Assembly (NCBI GenBank): GCA_000611775.1
Contig: KK106982.1
Location: 5,719,347 to 5,783,346 of the forward strand
Length of the DNA: 64,000 bases
Origin: Umbilicaria muhlenbergii
Lineage: Eukaryota > Ascomycota > Lecanoromycetes > Umbilicariales > Umbilicariaceae
Direction of reading: 5' to 3'
Shown: one piece after another, positions 47,337 through 60,886 of the stretch
Layout of the letters: every line of letters starts with the position of its first letter
Position numbering within the stretch: position 1 is the first letter of the stretch
Made by a program: the position numbers and the translations under genes
The notes under the pieces: generated by a model
Seen by the model: the letters and a program-made list of their open reading frames with translations, nothing else
Told to the model about the DNA's origin: nothing
Databases searched by the model: none

Positions 47337-47699
47337 TTTTAAAGCTCACTCAGATTTCTGTTTGTCAGAGTTGTCAGCATGAAATTTCTGCATTTTTGTC
47401 TTTACATTACAGATGAAGTGTGTTGACTCTCATGTGTCATCTCACACCTGATCTGTCAACTTTCATTTAATGAGGTATTGAAGCCTGCTGTCATGAACAT
47501 GATTATTCACAATTGCCTCAACTTCTCACTCATCATCTCAATTAAGTAGTAGGTCTTTTCCTGTCAATGCAGGAGACACATGACATGTGTTTTAAAATGA
47601 CTTCAATAAAGTGATGTTGAATATGTTATAAATGTTTTGATCCTCTGAGAGATCAAGTTCATACAATGATCAACTTATCACACATCATATCATGAATGA

Positions 47700-50600
47700 G
47701 TTGAGCTTTTTTCAATGCAGTTTCTTCATCTGCTTGTTCACTGACACATTCTTTTCATTGATCAGTATTAAATCACCTTCTTTGAATGTTATCTTCATTC
47801 AGCGCTGATTATAATAGTTTGCATATGTTTCATTAACCTGTCATAGCTGCTCTTAAGCTGTTGCAATTTAATCTTGAAGCTGCTGTGCATCTGCATAAAG
47901 TCTTATTTGTTCATGTGAGTGCTGTATAAGTGACTTACTTAAACTCATCTGAGGGTCTCACTTTAAGTTAAGCTGAAAGGGGCTCTTTCCTGTAGCAGCA
48001 TGTATGAAGTTGTTGTATGAGAACTTCACACAGGATAAGAGCTTCACTCAGTTCTCTTGCTGCTCATCAATAAATATGTGTAAATACATCTTCAGGGACT
48101 GGTTCTGCCTCTCTGTTTAATCATCAGTTTGCAGGTGAAAAGTCATTGACATGTTATGATGACACTGCATGTGAAAGCAGAAGCTGATTCACTGCTCTGA
48201 TGTAAACAGCTTATCTCTGTCTGTGATTAAGACTTTTGACACATCATGATGCTTGACTATGTCCTGAATAAACACTTCAATGAAGTCAGCAACTGACATT
48301 GTCTTCTGTACTGAAATATAATGAGTCATTTTGATCAACTTATCAATTATGACAAGGATTAAATCTCATATCATACTTTCATACATGCTGCTCAGTGGCA
48401 GATTCATAATGAAGTTCATTGTCATCATATGTCACAGCTCAGTTGAGACTGACAATGAGTTTAATAATTTGTATGATTTGTGATGAGCTGGTTTCACCTT
48501 TTGACATTCAACACAGTCATGACAGTAACATCATATGTCTCTGACAGCATCAAGTCAGTCATAAGATCACTGCATTAATTTTGTAATTCTTGATTTTCTG
48601 AAATGACCTGCAAAGACATCATCATGAAATTGACTGATCACTGCATTGCAGAGGGCAGAGTTCTGTGAAATGTAAATCTTATCATCATAATATATGACAT
48701 CCTCAATTTCCTCTCAACATTTCATTATGTCAGGGAGTATTGTCATCATATTTGTCATTTCTGACTCAGTCAAGTTGTTTTTATCTTCAAGAGGAGTAGT
48801 TAACCTCTGTTGTACTCATCATATCAAATCATCTTTCAACTGTTCAGTATGAATTATATGTTTAAGTTGTTTGATAAACATTCTTATATAAGCTGTTATC
48901 TCCTCATTTAGGGGTGAGTGAGTAGACATGAGCTGAAGCGCTTCAACAATGTCAGCAGAAGGAGTGTTATCCTTAATTTAAAGATTAATAAGAACATGAC
49001 TTACATCACTGTTCATAATTACAGTGCTTGCTGCATTATTTTTAATTGAGTGCTGCTCAGGTTCTGCATACTCAAGTTCTCTCATTCAGTCACAGCTTGC
49101 TTCTTAAGCATATAAGTTATAAACTGCTGATGTTTTAGTCATATCATCAGCTTCAGTATTCATCATATTGATATGTTCATCACGGCTTGCTTCTTAAGCA
49201 TGTAGGTCATGAACTGCTGATGTTTTAATCATGCTGTCAACTTCAATATTCATCATACTGATATTATTCATTGTGACAGGTACAACATTCTTTTGTTGTA
49301 ACTTTTATTGTACTGAGCATCTTGACTGCAGCATCATTGCAGCAAGCATGTATAATTTCTTCTGCACTGACTTATAATCCTTGCTTTCTAAATGAAAGAA
49401 CTGTCACATTATTTCAGCAGCAGTTGAGGTACTGACAGTCTTCAGCAGTTCATAATCAGGTCATTTTGATAAATCATCAGCAGAGTTCTTCTTGTCCTCT
49501 TGATATGTGACCTTAAAATCATACTCAGTGAGCTTTTCAGCTCACTTGAGCTGCCTTTGTGTGAAGTTTGAGGTAGTCATAAATCAAACAAGGTTTGCAT
49601 GATCAGTCAATATGATGATCAGGTGCTTAACACCTCAACAGTAATGTCATTAATGATGCATGACTTTCATGATGACAAGGAGCTCTTGCTCACCTGTATC
49701 ATATCAAGTCTTAATATTTAGCAGCTTCTTACTGTAGTAAGTAACTGATAATCAGTGCAATTGACTGTCAACCTCAAAGTGTTGTGTCAAGATTTCATTA
49801 ATTGTGAATTCAGAGGCATCTGTTTCAACCTTCATGAGTTTGTTTTCATCAAAATAGCATAATAATGAAGCACTCATGAAGGTCTTCTTCAGAGCATTAA
49901 ATACTTTCAATGTGACTTCTGAGAGTGAAAAAGAGGCAGATATGATGTTTTCTTGTTGTAACTCTCCTCTGACTTGCAGGTTACATGCTGAATACTTTAT
50001 ATTAAATTTTCACAATGAGGTCAGGCTGTTCTGCTTTCTTTTAATAATAATTCATTGAGACTGAAGAGGAGAGAATGATGTATTTTTAATCTTCTTTTTA
50101 TTCTTTCCTGTTTTCAGGAGATTTAACAGCAGTGCTGCAATTCATGAATAATCTCTTATAAACCTTCAGAAGAAGTTAATGAAGCTTAAAAAGATCTGTA
50201 ATTCATGAATGTTCTCTGAGGATAATCATTCTTCAATGATGTGAATTCTTTCTGAACTCATATGTATGCCTTCAGTATTGATCTTAAACCTCAGGAAGTT
50301 CACTTTCATTGCATTAAAGAAGCATTTACTGATCTTAAGATGAAGATCATGATGTTGTAATGCAGTTAATACTTGTTGTACATGCTCCTCATGTTCAGAT
50401 TCATCTTTGCTGAAGATCAGGATATCATCTAGATAAATCATGCAGATTATATCAAGAAACTCATTAAAAGTCTTATCAATGAATGCCTGAAACATAGCAG
50501 GAGCATTCATGAGACTGAAAGGCATGACAAGATATTTAAACAGGCTGAATCATGTTCAGAATGCTGTTTTTCACTCATCTTCACCCTTGATTCATATTCA

Positions 50601-52963
50601 ATTATATGCATCCTTGCAGTTCAGCTTAGTGAACTTCTTAACTCCTTGAAGATGATTCAACATGTCTGATATAAGTGGTAGTGAGTAGCGATTTTTAATG
50701 ATAATATCATTCAAGCGCTTATAATCAATGACTAGTCATAGGCTGCCGTCTGATTTTGATATAAACATAACAGGTGAAGCTGCAGATGATATTAATTTAT
50801 GAATTATGCTTGTCTTCATAACATCATCTAAATATACCTTCAGTACATTGAGCTCAGCTGAAGACATTAAGTATAACTTTCTGAATGAAGGTTGCTGCCC
50901 TGATTTCAAGTCAATGACATGATCATGTGAATCTCTCTCAAGTAAAGACTGCTTCTCAGCTGCCTGAAATATGTCTGTGAAGTCATGATATTCAGGAGGT
51001 AAACTGTCATAGACATTGTCATACTTTTTGTCATATCACAATGAGTTCATCTGTAGAGTATATTTTTTCATATCAGTCACTAGGTCCGCCGGCTCTATAA
51101 AGCAGTCAGTAATGATGAGGTTATTCATACATAAAACATTCTTCAACACCTTCTTTTCATCAGTGATGAATATACAGTGTGCAGTAATATGTTTTAACTT
51201 TCTTCATAGAAATTTACCTGTATCATAGTAGTGATTTGAGTTTGCATGAACTAGAAATGATAGCTTGAGGACAAAAGGAGCTGATGTGTTGTCTTGTGTG
51301 ATAAAAAAACAATTATTATAATGATAAGATTAAAAATCAGTGTTGTATGCTGTAATCATCAGTATGACAGACTCTGATAGCTCAATCACATTACCTCATG
51401 CATTGCCTTGAGCCTCATAAGATTCAGTCAGTAGAGACAGCTTATTAACAACATCTCATGTGATTGTATTGCCCTGGCTGCCATTGCTGATAATATATGA
51501 ATATTGTGGAGATTTGCTCATCATATCACTCATTGTCATTATGTGCAGTTTCACCTCTAGTTGCCCTGATATCAGACGTGAAATATCATCAATAATCAGT
51601 AGTGAGGCAAACTGAAGATGATTCATGAGTCATTTATTCACATTGACTGTGATGAAGATGACTGTAGATCATTTAATTATATAATCATTTGTTCAATGAT
51701 TGATGACTTCACACTTGATACAGAGGCCTGCTGCTTTTTATGCATTTACTTCATTCTTGAGAATAAAGTCTTCTTGTCAGCATGAGGGTCTTGTGAATAT
51801 CTGCATTATTGTCATGATCACTTTCTTCACAACTGATATGTGATTTAAATTTCAGCTTTGATCATGATTACTTTCTTAATAGAAACCTCATGAATTGTTT
51901 TCTCTTTCATGATTGAATTGTTGAGGGTGAGAAGTTTATTATTCAGTGAAAGATTCTTTTCTGTCATAGTACAATGTTGATGTCATACTTTTGTTTATGT
52001 CATCAGTCTTGTTTTGATGGTCCTTTTTAGTGTCTGAACGGCTTCAGAATGATTCATGATTGATGATGACATCAAGATGTGCTGAAATTTCCTGCACTGA
52101 TTGTCTTGCAACCTGCGTCAGATCTCAATGTTGTAGTTCAGTCAGAATGTGATGAGGAAGCCTTGATCATCAGCAGTTTCAAATGAGCATCTCATCAATT
52201 TCCTTGTGTGAAGCTGAAAGAAAGCAGTAGAGTTCTGATAATTTATCATATCAAGAGGTGATTATATCATGATTATAAAATTCAACTGCATTAAAGATGA
52301 TGATATTTCATTCATTCATGTCTTCATCAGGGGATAAGTTCTTCTCTAAAATCTTTAAAAAGTTGTTATAAATAACTTAAGTGTGATCATGCTGCTCCTT
52401 TTGCTTTCATCAGTCACTCATGACTGTTTTCTCAAGGTAAGTGCCTGCTCAGATGATGAAATCTCATTCAGTAGAGAATTGCTTTAACATCAGCTCTCAG
52501 TTTTGATTAATTTCATTCAAGTATTTTTGAAGTTTTTATCTCATGACTTTAACACCTTCTGCATAAAGATGAGGCTCTCATGACTTTATAAAGTGTTGAA
52601 AAGGGGGAGGTGTGATGTCTGTCATAACTCAACATCATAATTCATGTGATGAACCTGTGTCATTTCTTGAGTTTATCATAATTGAAGGATCTTCTTGCAG
52701 ATGTTAATTAAACTCTTAAAGCTCCCTTTTATTGTCCTTAAACTTAATTTCTTGTCATACATGTTGTAATTATAATCACTGACGCTTGATGACCTCCTGA
52801 TTATGAGCAGTGACTGTCTCAAGATCTTTAATGATGTCATCAGAGTTGCCTGCAGTGATATGTTCATCATCATCAATGATGTCAGAAGTAGAGGTATTGA
52901 TGACTGATAATGTAAACCTGCTAATTGAAGGGCCTGCCTCAGTTTAATTATCAACTGTTTCAC
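47700..52963 (-). pseudogene. B1 gag-pol, decayed
   Basis: On the reverse strand. Gag-like open frame near 52676-52963; reverse transcriptase at about 50226-50900 including MIYLDDILIFS with intact catalytic Asp pair and NAPAMFQAFIDKTF; RNase H follows down to about 49400. Integrase lies at about 48000-48900, with VLITDRDKLF and KFSYNNFIHAATGKSPF. Frames are interrupted by many TGA codons. It is a different Ty3/gypsy lineage from A; I see no clear chromodomain. Confidence 0.85.
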
Positions 52964-53050
52964 TGACCTGATGAGATTGAAGTGTTGATGTCATCATGTC
53001 TTATTTGCTTTCAACATGACCGTTCACCTGAAGGTACTGAGTGATCAGTA

Positions 53051-53337
53051 TGTAAAGCACAGAGTGTATGACAGAGCATTGTAGTGATGTTTGAATGAGA
53101 TGTCATAAGCAATATAGTCATGATGAGGTCAATGCAATGATTATATGTCTTCTATTCAGTGACAAAAACTGATCACTGAGGAAGCAGGTTTTCAAACCTC
53201 CTTGTGAAGAGTTTTCACTTAATGTCAAGGTGTTACTCACTGAGTCATCATATAAATGAGTTATAGTGATGTACTGTCATACTGTCATACTGTTGTACTG
53301 TTGTACTGTTGTACTACTATATATGGTGGCCCTGACA
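53051..53337 (-). repeat. 5' LTR of B1
   Basis: 287 bp, TGTAAAGCAC...CCCTGACA, followed by the AAGTG duplication and resumed A1 sequence (atgcaaagatgatg). Confidence 0.92.
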
Positions 53338-55700
53338 AAGTGATGCAAAGATGATGTTTAACCACCTTCATGAGGCCTTTATGACAGCGCTCATCCTGAT
53401 TCACTTTGACTCAAAGTTATGAATACAGGTGAAAACTGATGTATTAATCATTAAGCTCAGTGGCATCCTGTCTCAGCTGTTGAATAACAGGAAGTGACAT
53501 TCAATTACATTTTAATTAAGAAAGCTGTCTCCTTCAGAGATTTAATATGAAACTCATGATCAGGAGCTCCTTGTCATCATTATGATGTTTAAACATTAAT
53601 GACACTACCTCAAAGGCAGTTGTCATATCATAGAGGTATTGATCAATCATAACAATTTATGAAGATTTATGAACATGAAGGAATTGAATGATAAGTAAGC
53701 ATGATGAGCAATGAAGTTCACTGCTTTTGATTTCAATATTCTGCATCAGTTTGAAAAAATCAACCCCGCTGATGTGCTGTCAAGGTGATCAGACTACAGA
53801 GATGTTGAAGAAGTGAGTGAAATTATGAAAAAATTACTCTCAACACTTCAGAGAAAGTTAATCACTCTTATGAATGTATTCTCACTCAGATACACCCCTA
53901 TTGTGAAGCAGTTGCTTGCAGAGGCAGGGAGAATAATCAGAATTAAAGATCTTAAACTTTAAAAAAAATGCTGAAGGAGTGACAGCAAAATGCTTACTCA
54001 TGATGATTATAATGTAACTGTGAAACAGCTTAACTCTGTCACTGAAACTGTTGATTGCAAACAACTCATTTCACATGTGATGATAAAAGATCTTGTCATT
54101 CATGAAACAGCTGATGAAAGCCTGAGTTTACCTTTAAAGAATTTAATTTGAACTTTACAAAATGATGATTCATTTGTAAAAGTGACACGCAATGCTGACT
54201 GTACATCAGTGAAGTGCAAGGTTAAAGTTAAAAGTTCTTGAAGGTTTGACTCTGAAGGCCTTTTATTTCATGAGGAACAAATATACATTCTGAAAGAAGA
54301 GTCAGTAAGAGCAGAGATCTTGAAATGTCATCATGATGATGCCTTGACAGAGCATTTCAGAGTAGAAAGAACTCTTGAATTAATTAACTGCAAATATTAT
54401 TAAATTGATATGAGTCAAGATGTCAAAAATTATGTTGCATCATATGACATCTGTCAACAGGTGAAAGTGCTTAAACATCATTCATATGATGAGCTACAGG
54501 CGCTGCTTCAGTCAGAAGAATCATGACAGCAAGTCATAATGAATTTTATCATCAACTTGTCATCAAGTAAGTGCAAGAGTTGCATCTATGATGTGATCTT
54601 AATGATTATGAATCAGTATATAAAAATGACTCAATATATTCAAATCATGAAAACAGTTACAGCAACAGAGTTGACTGACTTGTTTTATGAGGAAATAATA
54701 TGCTGATTCAGTGTACTGAAAGAGGCTGTCTTCAATCAAAGATTAGTTTTCATAAGTGCTTTCTGATCAGAAATGTGCTACTACTTAAAAATGAAGCATT
54801 AATTAAGCACTGCCTTTCACCTGCAGATGAATGAACAGACAGAATGACAAAATTAAACCTTGAAATATTATCTTCACTGTTATTGCTCAGATGAACAAGA
54901 CAACTGAATGAATCTTTTACCTCTGACAGAATTTGCATACAACAATAAAACACAAGCATCAATAGAGTGCAGCTCTTTCTATGTCATGTATGCTTATTAT
55001 TCAGAAGTAAGATTTAAAGTTGAGGATGACTTCAGAAAAGAAGAGATACCTGCAGTTAAAAATTGAGTGAAATGATTTCATGACATACAGGAAGTGCTGT
55101 CACAATGATGAGAAAATGTAATTAATTCTTAAACAAAATATTATAATGTTAAACATAAACTCAAGACCTATAATATGAGAGACTTGATAATGTTATTCAT
55201 GAAGAATGTACAACAGAAGCGCTTGAGCAGAAAATTATTTCACAAATTCATTAAATCATTTCAAGTTGAAGACTTAATAAGGAAGCAGGCTTACAAGTTA
55301 ACTTTATCACTCATTTATTGAATTCATAATGTCTTTCACATCTCTTATCTGAAGTCATATCAGTGCAGAGTTGATGATGACTTCAAATCATTACTGTCAC
55401 CTTCAGAGTTAATTGATGATGAAGAAGAATATGAAGTTGAAGAGATTTTAAATCACTGAAAATTCAGGAATGAAATCCTGTACAAAGTGAAATAAAAGAG
55501 TTGATCAGAAGAATATGATCAATGAGTGTTAAAAAAGAACTTAAAAGATGTGCAGAAAATGTGAACAATCTTCAACAATGAATTAAATGAGCATAGAAGG
55601 AAGTGATTTAAAAAGATTTAATTGATATCATAAGAACACTCTTTCCTGATTTTCTTCAAGAGGTTTTACAGATTTTATCAAGGCTTTATAAGTGATCTAT
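53338..55700 (+). pseudogene. A1 RNase H, integrase and chromodomain remnants
   Basis: Parallel to A2 at 40731-43200 but with a single copy of the 189-bp RNase H unit. Recognisable: integrase zinc region (HHDDALTEHF), TDLFYEEIIC*FSV, YVMYAYYSEVRF, IHNVFHISYLKSYQ and the chromodomain start DDEEEYEVEEILNH. Most Trp codons are TGA. Confidence 0.9.
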
Positions 55701-55769
55701 GACAAGAGTCAAGAGTGACAAGTTCATTAAAGAAGGTGAATCATCAGCAAAACACTGACAAAACATTAT

Positions 55770-56679
55770 TTACTCATCTTTATCATCATTATCAACAATG
55801 ACAGGCAAATGCTTTTAAAATAAGATGCACATTAACTGTTCATAGCTGTCACATCAGGGGTGAAGAGAAGGAAGTTAAACTGAATATCACATGATATTCA
55901 GAATATCTTTAAGTGCATTATTGCTGCATTTAAGCTGCTTAAAGAGCAGGAGGCTGATCTTAATAATAAACTTTAATTTCAACAACTTCTGCTGACAGCT
56001 GACAATATGAAGATGCATCATGATCTTCTTATTATAACACTTTTGACGCGCCTTGAGAGCAGTCAGGAGAGCAGGCAGAGGAGTGTTAATATTAACTCTG
56101 TTGATCAAGCATATCAAGGTGTTAACCTTGCAGATGAAATGCATGAGAACTTTAAATCATCAGTGAAGTACAACAAGTGAGCAGGTTAAACTTATCAGAA
56201 GATAAGCTTTGTGCAGATTTACATAATATGTGCACTTGACATTTAACTTGACGTCACATACCTGAGTCATGTCATCCATGAAGTGATGAGAACAACAGAG
56301 ACAGAAAGGTTTGATAAGATGTGCATGAAATTCAACAGAGTGCTTGACAATGAGTGAGTGTTATATAATGACTCACATTAAAAATGCATCTGTGAAGTCA
56401 GCTTCTCTGACTTACAAGCATAATGACTGATGTTGTGATGATGAAGATGATGTGAGTTGAGGGTGTGTATATGATGTTGAGGTGATGAATCACTGCTCAT
56501 GTAAAAGTTGATGACAGAAGGTTGAGGAGTTGATAATATTTATACTCTGAAGCTTTTATTATAATATCATCACCCGTGACCTGCATAGCATTATCATAAT
56601 GTTGTTGTGACTTCATTGCTGTGATTTCACTGCTGCTGCTTTGCTCCTCAGGGTTTTCATGTTCATGTGACAAGCTCAT
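55770..56679 (-). pseudogene. Antisense cysteine-rich gene of A1
   Basis: Second copy of the A-family antisense gene, starting at 56679 (MSLSHEHENPEEQSSSSEI) with an open N-terminal exon of 61 codons (QQHYDNAMQVTGDD), then KPFCLCCSHHFMDD, TQVCDVKLNVKC and the helical region RQKCYNKKIM. It lacks the long Asp tract of A2 at its end. The retained start, order and cysteine spacing show that the gene was part of the family before these copies inserted. Confidence 0.6.
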
Positions 56680-56799
56680 CTCATTATTATCTCACTTAAT
56701 CAGTGCTGATGCTGCATCATTATTTCAACAGTTAACTGAGTCTTTTATCAGTCACTCACCTTTCTACGCTGAAGGGCTGACGCATAGGAGGGAGGCAAT

Positions 56800-57027
56800 T
56801 ATCATGAGTTAATGACAATTCAAAACTCACGTAGGGCATGCGCCTTACAGGCAGTTTGACAGTGTTAATGAGTCACATGAAAACTCTGCACTGCTCAATC
56901 TCATCTTCATTCCTTAGTTATTAGTTTTATATAGTTAGGATCATATAACTCTTATACATTTATATCTCATGCTGTCACATACCTCAAATATACTTTCCTT
57001 TTTAGTAAGAAATGTTATAATCTTATA
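56800..57027 (+). repeat. 3' LTR of A1
   Basis: 228 bp, TATCATGAG...ATCTTATA, aligned without gaps to the other A LTRs by shared blocks. It is followed by ATATG, the duplication that also precedes 35058. Confidence 0.93.
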
Positions 57028-58881
57028 ATATGTTCTTGTCTGTCAGTCTGATTAGAGGCTTTGCAATTTTGAAATATCTCTTTATGAATTGTTGATAAAA
57101 GTTACAAAACCTTAAGAATACCTGCAGCTGTTTTAAATTAATGAGCACTTCTCAAGTCTTTATAATCATGATCTTTTCAGAGTTTACTTGAATGTCATGA
57201 CGTCTTATGATCAGTCTTAAGTATTGAGTTTCAGTCTTGTGAAATTCACACTTCTTGATTTCAGCCTGCAAATTTGCCTTTCTCAGTCATTTTAAAACAG
57301 TTTAAACATGAGTTTAATGTTCAGACAGAGATTTTGAATAAATTAAAATATCATTCAAATATGCTGTGCAGCAGGTGTTCAATAGATTGAATAATATATC
57401 ATTAATAAAATGCTGAAAGGTGACTAATTTATTGATGAGTCTGAAAGGCAAGACCTTATATTTGTAGAAATCATGCTTCATTTGAAAGGTTGTCAGATCT
57501 TCAGAATCATAATTCATTTGTATGCAGTGAAATGCCTGTTGTATATCAATCTTGGTGAAGTATTTTGTCTTTAAAATTTGAGTCAGGGTTTCCTCAATCA
57601 AAGGCAATGAGTATCAGTCTTTCTTCATAATTGAATTCAGCTTTTGATAGTTGATGCACAGTCACAAAGACTCATCTTTCTTTTGTATAAACAGAATTGA
57701 TGAGGCTACTGATGACTGACTGACTTCAATGAAACTTTTTCATAAGTTGTCTTCTATGTAGTTCTTCACTGCTACCAGTTCCTCATGTGATATATTGTAG
57801 AGAAGTGTGTATTCAAGCTTTTGCTCACCTTTTAAGATGATTTTGTGATCATAAGGTTGATGCAGAGGGAGTTCATTTACAGTCTTTTTAGAAAAGACAT
57901 CAATCAGGTCATGATATTCAGAAGGGAGAATCATCTTGATATTTAATTCACTTGACTTCAGTTCAAGGTTCAATGCTTTCTCAATCTGTTGAATAAAGAT
58001 AACAAAGATTTTGTTGCCTTCCTTCATATTCAATGTGAACAGTGCTGCACTGATCATCTTGATATTGACTGCATTTAATACAGAGGCTGGTTCAGGATCT
58101 GCTTTTGTGATGAATTTCTTCAAGATCTGATGAAGTTTCAGTGATTCAAGTTCAGTTGTTTAATTTGTTTGTTCATTTGATGTTCAGTTCTTCAGTGTTG
58201 TTCATTTATTTGGTTGTTCATTCAGTTGTTCAGTTTGTTCATTTAATGGGAAAACCACTACCTGGTTCACAGGGTTGATTAAAATTCAGGTGTGATTCAT
58301 TTAAAGTAATCTCAATATAATGCTGAGATCTTTCATGTCTACAATCATCATGAGAGTGAGTCACTGAGAATAACTGCAGACCTTCATGATTGAATAAATT
58401 ATGTGTGTAACTCATCTCACTGTCTTCTTCTGGAAATCATGTAGAGTTCAGGGCTTTGACAGTGACATTGTCTCAATTTCAGATCATTCAATCAGAGTCT
58501 TTGCCAGGTTAATATTAATAAATGCATATTCAGTTGACTCAGTATCAAGTAGAGCCTTGACTTGTAACTTAACCTCATTCAGTGTGAGCTTGCAATTCAC
58601 TTTGAATGATGTTCAGGTGAACAGCATGTCTTCATTAATCATCAGTGCTGATATTACAAGGGGATTATCATCAATTCTTATCATGACTTTGATAGGGGAA
58701 CGCCTTTTCCTAAACCTGATTCAGAATCAGAATCAGAATCAGAGTTGAATATGATTCATTGCATGCATTTTAATGTTGAAGTCTCTTTCTTTTTGTCTTT
58801 GTTTGAATAATTTAAGGCAAGGTGCCTCTGTTTATTGCATTTAAAACAACATTCTTCCTTTATCTGTTGTTTATCAGCAAT

Positions 58882-60247
58882 TTAGCAAGTTAGCTCTGAG
58901 TTAGTTTTTAGCACTTTGAGCGCTCTGAGCTTCTGATCTCATGTCTCAGCTAACAGCCGCTCTTAGCACCCGCTGAGCGCTTTGAGCTCAACCTTAAATC
59001 TTGAGCAGAACATCAAAATTTTGTGATAAAAAAACAGTTATTAAAACAATTGTTTAAACAAGTACACACATAGTGTTATAATAACAGTAAAACTTATAAT
59101 AAGTAAACTTTTGCTAAAATTCACTTTTCTGCAATAAAAAATCATGATTTGTTGAGTCTGAAAGCACTCTATAAGTGTTGAGTTCTGAATATTTAAACAA
59201 CTTCAAGATTTTCATCACTTAAAAATCTACACACTTTAATAACTTTTGCACCTCAACAGATACGAAGAAACTTTCAATGCACAAGTTATAAAGAACAGTA
59301 TTCTCTATTAATGTTAAACTAAAAGTTTCTTCATAACTGCTGTTGTTCTTAAGTTATATTTAATTCAAGTTTTCAATAGCGAAAAATCTTTCAAAAAAAG
59401 TCACATACTTTGAATAACTATTGCGCTTTTATACTTATAATATAACTTTCAGTTTATAAGTTGTAGAGAATAAGCTGTTTAAGAGTTTTCTTATACAAAC
59501 TTTCTTTTTATGTGTTGTTGTTGTTGAGTTATTCAAAAAGGCATTAAAAGTCTGTTTATTAATGTTGTGATTTTCACCACTGAAAGTTTGAAATCAATGT
59601 AACTTTTTAACAACAACAGTTATAAAAAAACTTTAAATTATAAAACTGTTTAATAGCTTCTTCTACAACTTATAAACTGAAAGTTATATCATAAGTATAA
59701 AAGCGCAATAGTTATTCAAAGTATGAGACTTTTTTTGAAAGATTTTTCACTATTAAAAACTTGAATTAAATATAACTTAACAACAACAGCAGTTATAAAG
59801 AAACTTTTAATTTAACATTAATAAAAAATACTGTTCTTTATAACTTATGCATTAAAAGTTTCTTCATATCTGTTGAGGTGCAAAAGTAATTAAAGTGTGT
59901 AAATTTTTAAGTGGCAAAAATCTTGAAGTTCTTTAAATATTCAGAACTCAACACTTATACAGTGCTTTCAGACTCAACAAATCATGATTTCTTATTGCAG
60001 AAAAGTGAATTTTAGCAAAAGTTTACTTATTATAAGTTTTACTGTTATTATAACACTGTGTGTGTACTTCTTTAAACAATTGTTTTAATAATTGTTTTTT
60101 TATCACAAAATTTTGATGTTCTGCTCAAGATTTAAGGTTGAGCTCAAAGTGCTCAAAGGGTGCTAAGAGCGTCTGTTAGCTGAGACATGAGATCAGAAGC
60201 TCAGAGCACTCAAAGTGTTAAAAATTAACTCAAAGTTAACTTACTAA
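58882..60247. mobile_element. Long inverted-repeat element D, copy 2
   Basis: About 1,366 bp, almost entirely two inverted arms of about 650 bp meeting near 59580. The left end ttagcaagttagctctgag pairs with the right end (gttaacttactaa inverted), and the pairing continues through gcgctctgagcttctgat, gagcagaacatcaaaattt and ttgcgcttttatactta. No coding capacity. The transcript or single strand would fold into one long hairpin. The target duplication is not resolved. It interrupts C gag. Confidence 0.88.
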
Positions 60248-60886
60248 TTCAGGTCAAATGTTCTAGCAGTTTAATAACATTTAAATAAGCTGTTCAGGAT
60301 GCTGAATTCATTTGAGGCCTTATGTGCTTGACAGAGTCACTCTCAACTCTTGTTTTCATGTATGTTATTTTCATCTGTTCAGTGAAGTATTATTCATTCA
60401 TTGCTAGTAAGTAGTTTCTAATCTTCATTACTCATTCATCATATTTTGAATGGTTGCTGAAGAACATCAGTGAATCAGGAAGTTTTAATAATCTGAAGCT
60501 GAATGATCCTTCAACTGTGAGTCAAGGAGAATCAAGTCAGAGGGTGCTTGTGACTGTGATTCTTTATTCAAGGTATGTTATCACATCAGCTTGTTCAGCA
60601 ACTTTTTTCTTCAGTTCCTTGCTCTTATTCTTCATTCTTTCATAGTTCACTTGTAGTTCTTCATGAGCCTTTATAATGATGTTGATTTCATTCAGGGACT
60701 GCTTATGATCAGTGATCAATTGTTGAAGAGCAGTTATTGCTTCAGAGGAATGTTCTTGTAAGAGGTTGATCAAGGTCTCTGCAGTCAGAGCTGTCAAGAT
60801 CTGATTGATCAGATTTTCATTCAAGGTGAATTGTTCATCATTCACAGAAGTCAATAAAGACTCTCTGATTCATGAGTAAACTATGC

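Larger units (their letters stand above)
45056..53337 (-). mobile_element. LTR retrotransposon B1, nested in A1
   Basis: 8,282 bp. Its LTRs (45056-45358 and 53051-53337) begin TGTAA and end CTGACA. The 5-bp duplication AAGTG flanks it exactly. Pol is on the minus strand, so the 5' LTR is on the right. A pyrimidine tract follows the left LTR (45359-45374), the polypurine tract of a minus-strand element. An antisense gene lies between integrase and 3' LTR, as in family A. Confidence 0.93.
35058..57027 (+). mobile_element. LTR retrotransposon A1, split by A2 and B1
   Basis: A Ty3/gypsy chromovirus copy, now in three pieces: 35058-37756, 44778-45055 and 53338-57027. Its outer 228-bp LTRs (35058-35285, 56800-57027) are flanked by the 5-bp duplication ATATG (35053-35057 and 57028-57032), proving they belong to one insertion. 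A2 sits between the duplicated TTATG (37752-37756, 44778-44782), and B1 between AAGTG (45051-45055, 53338-53342). Removing both restores RT-RNase H order. All reading frames are broken. Confidence 0.92.

Noticed and set aside
37303-55700. TGA read as Trp, suggesting an alternative genetic code or mitochondrial origin of the island
   Set aside because: TGA also replaces Arg CGA, and TAG/TAA appear at former Trp and Gln. Adjacent nuclear genes use TGG for Trp and TGA as stop. Decay by C to T change explains all cases.
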